Position numbers and translations under genes: made by a program. A stretch of DNA of 41,892 bases from a virus: positions 1 through 41,892 of the IMG/VR virus record IMGVR_UViG_3300028423_000450; one strand, 5' to 3'. Within the stretch, counting starts at the first letter, position 1. Each line of letters begins with the position of its first letter. The notes beneath the pieces are model-generated. The model had not been told where the DNA came from, did not search any database, and was given only the letters and a program-made list of their open reading frames with translations. Shown one piece after another: positions 25,601 through 32,030 of this stretch.

Positions 25601-27329
25601 TGTTAAACTTTGGGTTAGAGCCGCGCTGGACGTCTTTCCAGTAGTCATTTGCATAGTCCAAAAGCTTTTGAACAACCTTGTTGTCCGGCATAAGGTCTGG
25701 CTTATCTTCTGGACGATACTTAGCTACTGCCGCAAGTACGTGCTTGCGTTTAATTTCTTTGTCATCGCTGTTAGAGAATCGGCCGACAATTTTGTCAACG
25801 ATATTTGCCACGGTAGGTGATGTTATGTTTTCACCAAACAAAGGCATTTCATCGTAGCCTTTTAGTTTTGCAATAGCTTTATCGCCAGAAGCAACAAAAC
25901 CTTTCCTACCATTCATGGCGGCTTTTTGGTCTTTAGTTAGTTCTTGGTAGGCAAGAGAGTTGGTTGTTCGAGCCATCGTGTTTTGCTTAGGCATACGCTT
26001 CTCTGCCTCAAGCTGATTCTTTTTATTGAACTGCAGTGACAGTACACGGGACTCAGGTCGTTCACGGTTAAGGGCCTTTGCGGCTGCAACAAGGGTAGTT
26101 GTTTTACCGGAACCTGCTAGGGCGTTTACTACTGTTCTGTATCCTCCACGGACAATAGCGTTTAGAGCGTTTGTCTGCTCTTGGCTAGGAGTAAATCCAC
26201 CAAAATCTTCTACATACTCGTCGGGAGTACCTAGTGCTTCAATCTCAGAAACAGGAATCTTGTCCTGAGCCTCTTCGGGCTCTTCGTAATTCTGCTCGGC
26301 TTTTTCTTTTTCTTCCGCATTATCTTCAGTGGGTTGCTCAAGGGGCCTAGCTGGCTCTTCGGGATAGACCTTTGGCTCGTCGTCTTCGAAAATAATCTCG
26401 TCGTCGTCGTCCAGATTTAGCGGGGACTGATTTACATCTTTTAGCTTAGGTGCTTCTTCCCTAGCCTTTTCTGCTTCTAAATCTCTAAAGGGTGTCTTGT
26501 CAAACTCGTCTACCACCTCTAGCGGGCTGCCTGGTACAGTGTCAGAAACTTCACGTCTAATTTGCTTGTTGGTTAGGGGCTTTCCAACTTGCTTACCGGT
26601 TTTGTTGGAGGCTTTATACCATTTCCCATCTTCGCCCTTTATAAATCTTTTCCAGTCTCCTTCTGTTCCACTTGGTCCTTTTTCCCTAACCTTAGTTCCT
26701 TTAGGCAGGTTCAAAAAGTCTTTCAGGTCTCGAAGGCCGTCGGAGAAGGATTTCTTGGGTTTGGCGGAATCTTCTACAATGTCTGAAACTTTTTCGCCAG
26801 TCTTTGCCTGCTCGGCAAGGGCTGGTGGGAGCTTAGCTAGAGGCTCTGCCTCGCGCTCTTTGCGGAACTCTGCATCTTCTTCATCGGTAAGCTCGCCAAG
26901 AGCCATTTCTTTATCTAGCTCAGAAGCTTTGGTAATGTTTAGGTCCTCAATGTTTTGAGGTCTATCAGCAACATCTTCGGGAAGGTCGTGTGCTACATCC
27001 GGGTCAATACCTTTTCTGCGAAGAAAGTCTTTATCAATCTGAGCTGTAAGTAGCTCACCGTTGGAAGAATTTACTTCGAGAACATCACCCTCTTTAATCC
27101 CGTAGTCGGAGAAATCATTGTTGGTTACATAAGCGCGAATCTTTGTTCCATCATCATTACCACCAATTGCACGGAGGTTATTGACATTTACGTTTTCACG
27201 CTTTTTAGATTTACCCTTAAAGGCACCAATAGCGGCACGCAGTCGTGCACCAGTGGTTACCCAACGGCCCTTTTTATCTCGGGGTTGCTTTCGAGCGTTT
27301 ATGCTTCGCTCTAATGAGGTATAAGCCAT
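19656..27329 (-). CDS. Giant polyvalent protein: SF1 (UvrD/Rep-type) helicase plus HExxH zincin
   Basis: 2557 residues, by far the largest gene here. Residues 14-23 carry K-Q-P-R-D-K-K-G-R-W, a motif shared with the capsid protease. Residues about 375-1035 form a superfamily 1 helicase: Walker A A-G-S-G-K-T (405-410), Walker B D-E-A-Q-D (621-625), G-D-P-N-Q-A-I-Y-E-W-R-G (646-657), T-H-R-M-K-G-L-E (972-979) and V-A-V-T-R-A-R-E-K (1022-1030). A small insert at 911-932 has K-G-F-R-W-N-x-E-G-K-F-W. Long acidic linkers and an R/E coiled coil (1475-1520) follow. Near the C-terminus H-E-L-W-H (2370-2374) is a zinc-metallopeptidase motif, with N-A-N-E-L-G (2447) a possible third ligand. Helicase plus zincin in one head-region protein matches the 'polyvalent protein' class thought to enter the cell with the DNA. 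GAGGA precedes the ATG. Packaging is inferred from position. Confidence 0.85.
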   Translation of the reverse strand: MAYTSLERSINARKQPRDKKGRWVTTGARLRAAIGAFKGKSKKRENVNVNNLRAIGGNDDGTKIRAYVTNNDFSDYGIKEGDVLEVNSSNGELLTAQIDKDFLRRKGIDPDVAHDLPEDVADRPQNIEDLNITKASELDKEMALGELTDEEDAEFRKEREAEPLAKLPPALAEQAKTGEKVSDIVEDSAKPKKSFSDGLRDLKDFLNLPKGTKVREKGPSGTEGDWKRFIKGEDGKWYKASNKTGKQVGKPLTNKQIRREVSDTVPGSPLEVVDEFDKTPFRDLEAEKAREEAPKLKDVNQSPLNLDDDDEIIFEDDEPKVYPEEPARPLEQPTEDNAEEKEKAEQNYEEPEEAQDKIPVSEIEALGTPDEYVEDFGGFTPSQEQTNALNAIVRGGYRTVVNALAGSGKTTTLVAAAKALNRERPESRVLSLQFNKKNQLEAEKRMPKQNTMARTTNSLAYQELTKDQKAAMNGRKGFVASGDKAIAKLKGYDEMPLFGENITSPTVANIVDKIVGRFSNSDDKEIKRKHVLAAVAKYRPEDKPDLMPDNKVVQKLLDYANDYWKDVQRGSNPKFNKETGKYEGKRVRIKHDHAVKMWSLSDPDLSEYEVNGKKVDVVFFDEAQDTNAAVASVVKNQKNVQIVHVGDPNQAIYEWRGAVNALKNASKDADVELPLTMVRRFGPELAGPSNAALNLLGADARVRGVGEGGEIVDRDSIPFGPDEDTVIIVRSNAGGLGEIQRQLEEGRSVGVLPVFKNDLEKAIYTLKWLKDTDFDSRGPSPKTPDGRDADSEDFAGLRTMKDVRDLIAIDKDSRAAKWIDLLNKIGNNDWEKGLQEVEENVLPNLKVLKDDDSGTSNLISKDITGTVGEEATLLDSNGALQNYRISDDGNIEVYGDFQGASAKIDADTDFKSLLKEKGFRWNREGKFWNKYMPNADDEQRAGLLTEISNRIPEGMKPREEEDPTYDVRITTTHRMKGLEADNVIIGEDFPEPKEAITEGGEDGGTKTETKMPSLEELRTIYVAVTRAREKMALGKLAWLRDFQGKDGVEPANNAMDRDPDVGAEAWNMPELKEATFSPADMLDDDEFDFDDDDIDAPDLEVDDEPSDFDRPVRTTRRTAVEDLDPDEDTFFVDPDTGKNVRLEDSEGLENDEVLLIGTDEAGDVYEKTFRKGNRVSRLEFGEPERQEETTPVAEKPTPAPETPAPKKKATPTKTAADIKVGDELYDEEGNPIGTATNVKKGRTKSGIDVVSVEHDGSDKKITYAKDEPVDARTPEKKATPEQEKEDAEKLVEDLRADNVPEDSLPVQYTKTPTFVETWTETQNGTYSKYVNGERWNVKQNKDGTITLRPRTNPDIGTTKYDSWEELEADFPNRVSASDDRNIERLREFFEPYDEDGSISRYIDIYKNRDQDPALFDVLVDQVARNDRFQDAVEDGDVPPAAVAARLSRVKKTGDDVLPPERRRATPIPMDDLDDVDERVRRELEDERRRREEDERRRQELERDATETEDDYEKELEDVEEVETPAPQADVDAEDDIYTNVPDGFEPTPAGLIPEDLVRFDDGGTTIDRTPFKAEDIQEAKGTGSPEDMKAKLLEFYPDSRIASDGSIVVHRKTYKDEEGPAKGKDVTVQIKVKETDDKKMMLVFDVDIDGREEQYIHYSPRNSFAALVGVGGKAQQSRGIENLLNKYIERPDEEFDLADNPEKERRLYGGAYGGIKRLRKANAENIAETGKNDTDLKLRTPEEHALIMLSGRNQQLNTDDNLFWQQRRGEVPSFYKAFDEGDQEAAARLFASYVGTLPNTPEQKERAYAFMENSMREKFPNANEEQMSAFLSSVKSRISGGRGTDASRPMVTHVDRDNKQLAVGDIVEWTNNEGQVSRGRITALRAVENPNDGKYTFSDYAEVEFKGKKLPEALNTNNMKLSDDQSSELGEYSHWIREEDLALRRLAKRPDIGYDPKYNVFYHKGDNKIVKDFEGRTQEELDEIETELAKFNTEEERDKDLPDFDPEEVEPKKTIPYKPSEPVSDDTRAILEDLYDTLRFRTDYFEDTEEKRDIESQVKKAIDGEITAAEFEELVTKYRDLYSKAQVYKSTPRPKQTSGGETGASADVSRLNPGSQSISRVSPDDASAQIREGTFGDAVAPIKGNKTKGVVRPTDEAKQKVEVLKAGGEDVYNKAVKRFDEKYGDKVDKLQKEVFALSEAKESARREYTQSANRPGPSTGPEKKYRKASEQLANKQQELSNLFRNSIKEELEELGVEFNVLNLDKYLKQLKRPFGELSPQMDVDLKSSSSFKKSIDDALQFIPRSLIQQMQANLESEGRIIRVSKSNDGRGHFGEYEDNQYSLRLANKGKTLFPEESSGVQGVHGSNALHELWHFIQRTNPDISTAETAYLFDRARKVDADGNEFFDFKKLPGYNKEFGLVTDMSNPYSSKTYQRKNPNLINNPQENANELGTTMFESIFGTENDLFIRGRGRHAVGRDENGKAVIYREPESESGVVPSLNMKKGYYNPEDGKWYEDAAYTNPLNIVYEVGRPVDSFDQDAVNFMIGLILAAGRKAE

Positions 27330-27369
27330 TGAAATCCTCGGGGGTCAAATAAAAATTTACCCTATACGG

Positions 27370-27389
27370 GCCTCTAACAATTGTATCGG
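27370..27389 (-). promoter_or_regulatory. Intergenic element CCGATACAAT-W-GT-N3-AGGC, copy 2
   Basis: The gap before the giant gene repeats the element found at 7879-7898: CCGATACAAT, one base (T), GT, three bases, AGGC. It lies about 40 bases upstream of the start codon. A phage promoter or processing site is possible; no good -35 is seen. Confidence 0.4.
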
Positions 27390-27406
27390 TATTTGTACAA
27401 TGTTAT

Positions 27407-27952
27407 TTAAATGTAGAGGTCAATATCATTGATGTGGTCGACAATTTCGCTAAATCTTGCCCAGCGGAATTTTTGCCTGTCGGTTGGCACTTCCACATCA
27501 TCGCGAGTTAGGTAGTCTTTAGAATCATTTACCCAGGCTGGAACTTCGTCTAAGGCATTAAATATTTCCGTGGCGGTACCTTTGTTTAGGGCAAGGTCAG
27601 CAGCTTTTTTAGCATCAGGGTATTTTGATAAAAGTACCTTAGCGGTCTCTTCCCGCAAACTAGGTGCATTCTCTGGATTTTCAAGATTTTCCAAAGTTTC
27701 ATAAAAATCAGCAAAACCGTCAATCATGTATTTTTCCATGGGGTCATCAGTTTCAGGATTTTTCATCTTTTCAACATAAACATTAAAAGTTGACATTTTT
27801 TCGAGCTCTTCTTTAATTCGCTCTTTTGTCTCTCCTCGAGCCGCCATACGGGTTATCGTCCCCCGGGGGTCAAACAGCTCTTCGCCAGTAACTGGAGACG
27901 TCTGTGTAGACAGTGCTCCAATAAAATCCATGCGACTTTCTTTATAGGTCAT
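27407..27952 (-). CDS. Hypothetical protein, head module
   Basis: 181 residues when started at the ATG at 27952, which overlaps the stop of the preceding gene and has AGAAGG nine bases upstream. A TTG seven codons earlier is open but has no such signal. The protein is charged and helical, with a Y-V-E-K-M-K-N-P-E-T-D-D-P-M-E-K-Y-M stretch and an acidic end. No family recognised. The overlap with both neighbours places it in the portal-to-polyvalent operon. Confidence 0.7.
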   Translation of the reverse strand: MTYKESRMDFIGALSTQTSPVTGEELFDPRGTITRMAARGETKERIKEELEKMSTFNVYVEKMKNPETDDPMEKYMIDGFADFYETLENLENPENAPSLREETAKVLLSKYPDAKKAADLALNKGTATEIFNALDEVPAWVNDSKDYLTRDDVEVPTDRQKFRWARFSEIVDHINDIDLYI

Positions 27953-28415
27953 CTTCAGCAGCCTTCTTTTCAAGTTCTATAACTAAATTATACAGTCCCT
28001 CAGAAATTTGTCCAGTCTCCCTGAGTATCTCCAGACGCTTCCAAGCGTGAATGTTAGAGAAATCGTCTAGTTGTTGGTCAACCGCTGAGGCGATTAATGC
28101 AACTTTATTTTCGTCTAAATATGATTTGTTGCTAAGCCAAGCCAACTTCCCCTCTACTGTTGACTGGTTGTGGAGGTAATCATCAGAAAACAAATCTAAG
28201 TCTCTTGTGTACTCAAAATTTTCACCTATTTGGGCCAGCACAAAATCAGTAGCGCGGTCTAAGGCCTTCTGTTCGTCATCAGATACTTGCAGCTCTCTAT
28301 ACGCAACTTCTTGGACGCCACTAAACATAATTGGCTCATCTACGGGCAATGACTCATTGGCAACTGCCACTACTGAAGCTAGGTTCTTATATAGCTGTCT
28401 GTGCTCTCTATTCAT
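27942..28415 (-). CDS. Hypothetical protein, head module
   Basis: 157 residues when started at the ATG at 28415. A longer reading to 28559 is open, but it would overlap the upstream gene by about 150 bases and its extra residues look unlike protein. The chosen start overlaps the upstream gene by 8 bases, like the other couplings here. The protein is acidic and helical (D-E-Q-K-A-L-D-R-A-T-D-F-V-L-A-Q-I-G). No family recognised. Confidence 0.7.
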   Translation of the reverse strand: MNREHRQLYKNLASVVAVANESLPVDEPIMFSGVQEVAYRELQVSDDEQKALDRATDFVLAQIGENFEYTRDLDLFSDDYLHNQSTVEGKLAWLSNKSYLDENKVALIASAVDQQLDDFSNIHAWKRLEILRETGQISEGLYNLVIELEKKAAEDDL

Positions 28416-29643
28416 CCGCAAAGTCGGGCTCCTTAGGTAGTAGGTCTGCGTCGGGGCTGTCATACAGAGCAGTTGCAAGTAGTGCTGCTCGCTTAATTGG
28501 GTCCTCACCTCTAGTATTTGCTCGCATATATGCAGCTCTGAGTGCAGGTAGCACTTCATAGCTGAGGTCAGAGAACTCGGCTAATTCAAGTAGAGCGTGT
28601 TCATGGGACTCGTAGTAGCTGGCAGGCTTGAGCTCGATGAATGTTTGCTCTGTTGCAAGGGCAGCTGCGGTGATTGAATTGTTCTTTTTTGAAGACCTCT
28701 TGTGCGCTGCTGGTAGGAGGTCGTTATCAGTGACGTACTTTTTATTCTTCGGGCGACCGTTACGGAGTAGATAAAGGAAGGCATTAACGCGCGCCATCGC
28801 CCACGAGTTTCTATTCTGGTCAGGCCTGTGAGAGGTAGAGAAAGCACCAGCACCACGACGATAAACCGCTTTAAGTGTCCTAAGAGTGGTCTTCTTGCTC
28901 TTGGCGTCGCCATGTTTTTCGTTATGCTCCTTTACTTTGTTCTCTAAGGCTTTTGTGACCTTCTTCGAAAACTTAATTTTCTTTCCGCCTGCGGCCGAGC
29001 CCTTTTTGTTCTTCTTAGACCCCTTACGACGCTCACTAGGTGCGGCAGGCTTTGAGCCAGCAGTAGCAGTAACGCTAACCATTCCATCGGGGATAATCGC
29101 GAACCTGCACTTACCTTCTTCTTCAACCTGCTCTGCAATGATTGAGCATACGCCCCCACCCTGGTAGAGAACGCAGTTGCCACACTTGACGCCGATATCC
29201 TTGACTTCGTTTTCCCGAGGGGTTTCGTATCCGGCCCAGATTCCGGTTTCATCTTCGTTGAATTTTCCATAAGTATCTGCAATCGTCTTTAGTGACTCGG
29301 CTAGGTCTGCTTCTTCCTTCACAAGTTTGCCGACAGGACCCTTTGGCTCCCCGCCTTCGTCGTGTTCGGCGTCGTCACGCATGATGGAGCCGTCTGGCAT
29401 GTAGTGCCAGCCTTCAAACTCTGGCATGTCTTCAGCTGCGGCTGCAACAGTTGCATCAACAGGGACGCAGTTGGGGACCATCTTGCCACCCTTGCCTTTT
29501 TTCATACCTACCTGCTTGTAGCCCTCCCAACAGGGGTCATCGCTAGCTAGCTCGGCGTCGTACTCTTCATCTTTAATGTATGTTTCTGCGGGGGCGGCGT
29601 GACCACCCGTAGCGTTAATAGTATTATCAATGTTCTCAGGCAT
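28408..29643 (-). CDS. Head-module protein with conserved phage domains
   Basis: 411 residues; its start overlaps the portal stop (TAATG). Several blocks recur in phage head-region proteins. D-P-C-W-E-G-Y-K-Q-V-G-M-K-K-G-K-G-G lies at about 36-53. A cysteine block C-G-N-C-V-L-Y then G-G-V-C-S is near 155-170 and might bind metal or iron-sulphur. A basic lysine-rich region is at 205-260. The block F-S-T-S-H-R-P then N-S-W-A-M-A-R-V-N-A-F-L and Y-V-T-D-N-D-L-L-P is at about 270-315. Residues 9-18 (I-N-A-T-G-G-H-A-A-P) resemble residues 409-418 of the major capsid protein, so the N-terminus may be cleaved by the same protease. The basic middle suggests nucleic acid contact. I expect a packaged or assembly protein; the role is unknown. 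Confidence 0.7.
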   Translation of the reverse strand: MPENIDNTINATGGHAAPAETYIKDEEYDAELASDDPCWEGYKQVGMKKGKGGKMVPNCVPVDATVAAAAEDMPEFEGWHYMPDGSIMRDDAEHDEGGEPKGPVGKLVKEEADLAESLKTIADTYGKFNEDETGIWAGYETPRENEVKDIGVKCGNCVLYQGGGVCSIIAEQVEEEGKCRFAIIPDGMVSVTATAGSKPAAPSERRKGSKKNKKGSAAGGKKIKFSKKVTKALENKVKEHNEKHGDAKSKKTTLRTLKAVYRRGAGAFSTSHRPDQNRNSWAMARVNAFLYLLRNGRPKNKKYVTDNDLLPAAHKRSSKKNNSITAAALATEQTFIELKPASYYESHEHALLELAEFSDLSYEVLPALRAAYMRANTRGEDPIKRAALLATALYDSPDADLLPKEPDFADE

Positions 29644-31394
29644 TATCCCTCAGGCTCTGCTAATCCAGGTGGTGCTTCTTCTTCTTCTGTCTCTGTGTTT
29701 TCAGGTGTCGTTGGAGCGGCGGGGGCTTCAGATAGAAGGTCATCTATCTCGTCGGGAATGGGGGCGCCGGTGGCTTCTTGTGCCTCCTCCGTAATCTTAT
29801 TCATCACGTCTGGGGCAACAACTCTAAGTAGCGCCTCTGTGAGCTCAGGGGTGAGGGCACCCTTTTGAACCAGTAGGCGGAGGCTAAGCTCGTTGGGGTC
29901 TGGAGCGTCCTGGTCGGAAAAACCGTGAGCACGACGCCAGGTGTTGTAAGAGACTGCCATCTTGTCAAATCCGGCATCAGCATCTGAAGCGCGGTCGTTA
30001 CGGGTAGCGACCTGACTTGGGTCGTACCAAACGCATAGGCGGTTTACTTCTTGTTCCGAGTAGCCATTAGCGATTAGGTATGGACGCAAATACATAACTG
30101 TCAAGGAGTCGGCAATAAGCAACATTAGCGGCTCGATGTGTGCTTTGTAGAGGCTCTCGTCAATCTGTAGGGCGTTCGAGTACTTAACGTTGGCAAGACC
30201 AGACACCACGTCCTTGGGGACGTCTAGGCCCTGCATGATGCGCTCTAGGACCCTCTCTGACCTCTCGGCTAGTGCTGGGTCGAAGGAGCGCTCAAACTTA
30301 AACTGCTTAATCTTATCGCCAAGTTCGGCTGGACCACGAATAATCAGTGGAACGACGGCGCTCGCAGAGTCCTCGTCCTTAATCGGGGTGGTCATGGCAT
30401 CTATCAGCTGGTCTTCGAATTCATCTGCCGCCTCTTCTGGGTTGTACTGCTCGTTGTAGTCCCCTTCTTCGTCGTATGGATAGTCAGGGTCAGGTGAAGC
30501 AGCGACAGAGAGACCGTCAGGAAGGTAAAGAGCACCAGCATTGAGGCGAGAGCGAGCAGTTGCACGGAAAGTCCTATTCAGTAGAAGAAGTTCTGCACAC
30601 AAGTCAAGTAGTCCTCTCAACGATGAGTCTGATTCTTGTGTGTAGCGTGGGTGAGCCCGCCATACGCGACCAACAAAGGCATTTTTTGGTAGCTTAATGT
30701 TGTCAGCACTACCAGCAGACATGCTTGTAGCGTTTCCTGACTCTCGGCGGGGGTTGAGGATGTAGTTTCCGCGTGCATCTATCTGCAGCTCATCTACGGA
30801 ACGGATATCCCATGATTCAGGTAGGCCAGAACCAATGCGTTCTGGAATCTGAACAAGGTAACACTCACCAGTAACTTGCAAGTTAAGAGCGGCGTCTTTT
30901 AAAAGACCTGGCTGACCTCCGTAAGCAGAACTTAGACGGTCAAGGGCGCGCTCCGCCGCGGCTGCTAGCCGGGGGTCTACGGACTCTGATGTACGTACTG
31001 GTGAAGGGGCTTCGGCTGGATTGTCTACAACTGCAGAGTAAAGGCGGATACGAGAAACAACGGACGCAACTAGGTTAAAGGCGTACTTAATTTCACCGAT
31101 AGCGTCGTAATACTCCCAAGCTTCGGTCTGCCAAGCAGTAGACGCTGACTGACGACGGGCTTTAAAATATTCTGCCTCGGTTTTGTCATCCAACTTGACC
31201 TGAGCTGCAGCAGCAGTCATTGGTCGAGGAGTGTTGAATACAGCTGGCTCTGCGTAAACTACGCCAAACGAGTCAACAGACACTCCTGGAGCTACCTGAG
31301 TGCGGTTGTTCGGCGAAGAAGCACTTGCAGTAGTGGTTCTTCTCTGTCTTTGTGACTCGGTGTTTGTTTTCGAGTCTTTCTTAAAAATTCCCAA
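29643..31394 (-). CDS. Portal protein
   Basis: 583 residues, starting at a TTG with AGGA about eight bases upstream. It follows the terminase by two small genes and precedes the head genes, the usual portal position. Typical features are W-Q-T-E-A-W-E-Y-Y-D-A-I-G-E-I-K-Y-A-F-N in the N-terminal wing, the central Y-L-V-Q-I-P-E-R-I-G, V-G-R-V-W-R-A-H-P-R-Y, the stem region R-V-L-E-R-I-M-Q-G-L-D-V-P-K-D-V-V-S-G and the helical L-M-L-L-I-A-D-S-L-T. The last 50 residues are acidic and disordered (P-E-N-T-E-T-E-E-E-E). It forms the dodecameric ring through which DNA is pumped. The N-terminus contains T-T-A-S-A-S, close to the motif seen in other head proteins. Confidence 0.9.
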   Translation of the reverse strand: MGIFKKDSKTNTESQRQRRTTTASASSPNNRTQVAPGVSVDSFGVVYAEPAVFNTPRPMTAAAAQVKLDDKTEAEYFKARRQSASTAWQTEAWEYYDAIGEIKYAFNLVASVVSRIRLYSAVVDNPAEAPSPVRTSESVDPRLAAAAERALDRLSSAYGGQPGLLKDAALNLQVTGECYLVQIPERIGSGLPESWDIRSVDELQIDARGNYILNPRRESGNATSMSAGSADNIKLPKNAFVGRVWRAHPRYTQESDSSLRGLLDLCAELLLLNRTFRATARSRLNAGALYLPDGLSVAASPDPDYPYDEEGDYNEQYNPEEAADEFEDQLIDAMTTPIKDEDSASAVVPLIIRGPAELGDKIKQFKFERSFDPALAERSERVLERIMQGLDVPKDVVSGLANVKYSNALQIDESLYKAHIEPLMLLIADSLTVMYLRPYLIANGYSEQEVNRLCVWYDPSQVATRNDRASDADAGFDKMAVSYNTWRRAHGFSDQDAPDPNELSLRLLVQKGALTPELTEALLRVVAPDVMNKITEEAQEATGAPIPDEIDDLLSEAPAAPTTPENTETEEEEAPPGLAEPEG

Positions 31395-31407
31395 AGGGAT
31401 TCCTAAC

Positions 31408-31695
31408 CTAATACTTCAAATTATCGGATAGTAAGCCGATTACCGCGGATATAGCTAAGAATAATGATACCATAACCAGAAAATCTGGAGCCATAAACCA
31501 TAAGAAGGTAAAAAGCCCGGCTACCCATGTTCCTGCACACCAGTTGCAAGTCCAAAAATAACCAAAATACGTGTCTGGCGGCCATTTTCGCCAAATACGG
31601 GTTCTAAGCGGTTCTAAGACAACATCGGTTGTAATCAAAATTGTCAATCTAAACGCCGCTAGGCCCAAAAGTAACAAAGTTAGTGCATCTGGCAT
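31408..31695 (-). CDS. DUF1360-family membrane protein
   Basis: 95 residues with AGAGG upstream. The pattern A-A-F-R-L-T-I-L-I-T-x-D followed by E-P-L-R-T-R-I and T-C-N-W-C-A-G-T-W-V-A-G matches DUF1360, whose members are found next to terminase genes in many actinophages. Hydrophobic stretches at about 3-17, 53-70 and 74-88 give two or three membrane segments. The C-x-x-C pair lies between them. Function unknown. Confidence 0.82.
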   Translation of the reverse strand: MPDALTLLLLGLAAFRLTILITTDVVLEPLRTRIWRKWPPDTYFGYFWTCNWCAGTWVAGLFTFLWFMAPDFLVMVSLFLAISAVIGLLSDNLKY

Positions 31696-31697
31696 TT

Positions 31698-32030
31698 TTA
31701 GCCTCTCAGTCGTTTTAACGTCTTATATGGGTTCCAGCCTCTCAGACGTGAACCACATCCGCAAGCCCGGTTTTCGTTAAAAACTATCATTTTTCCGCTT
31801 TTTGTGTAAATTGTGGAATTTTCTTCTGGATTTTTAGAAATGTCAGAAATGCTATATTCTTCGAAAAATATGACTTTTGCATCATATTTGTCGTCTACAG
31901 CCACCAAAATGCGTTTTTCGTGCAAAATCACCCTTGCGCCTTCAAAAAAGGCCTTTTCGCCTTGGTCTTGATATTTTTCATCGGCGAAGGTTACGTCACA
32001 AGGAAAGCGGTCTACGTCGATTAAATTCAC
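31698..32030 (-). CDS. Conserved phage protein next to terminase
   Basis: 110 residues from a GTG that overlaps the terminase stop (TAGTG). The first 85 residues are beta-rich and mixed charge; the end, A-C-G-C-G-S-R-L-R-G-W-N-P-Y, is a signature I associate with a small protein following the large terminase in actinophages. The C-G-C-G motif could bind metal. Role unknown. Confidence 0.72.
   Translation of the reverse strand: MNLIDVDRFPCDVTFADEKYQDQGEKAFFEGARVILHEKRILVAVDDKYDAKVIFFEEYSISDISKNPEENSTIYTKSGKMIVFNENRACGCGSRLRGWNPYKTLKRLRG

Noticed and set aside
28416-28559. A longer start for the gene at 27942-28415
   Set aside because: The extension lies wholly inside the upstream coding sequence and has no ribosome binding site, whereas the ATG at 28415 fits the usual short overlap.
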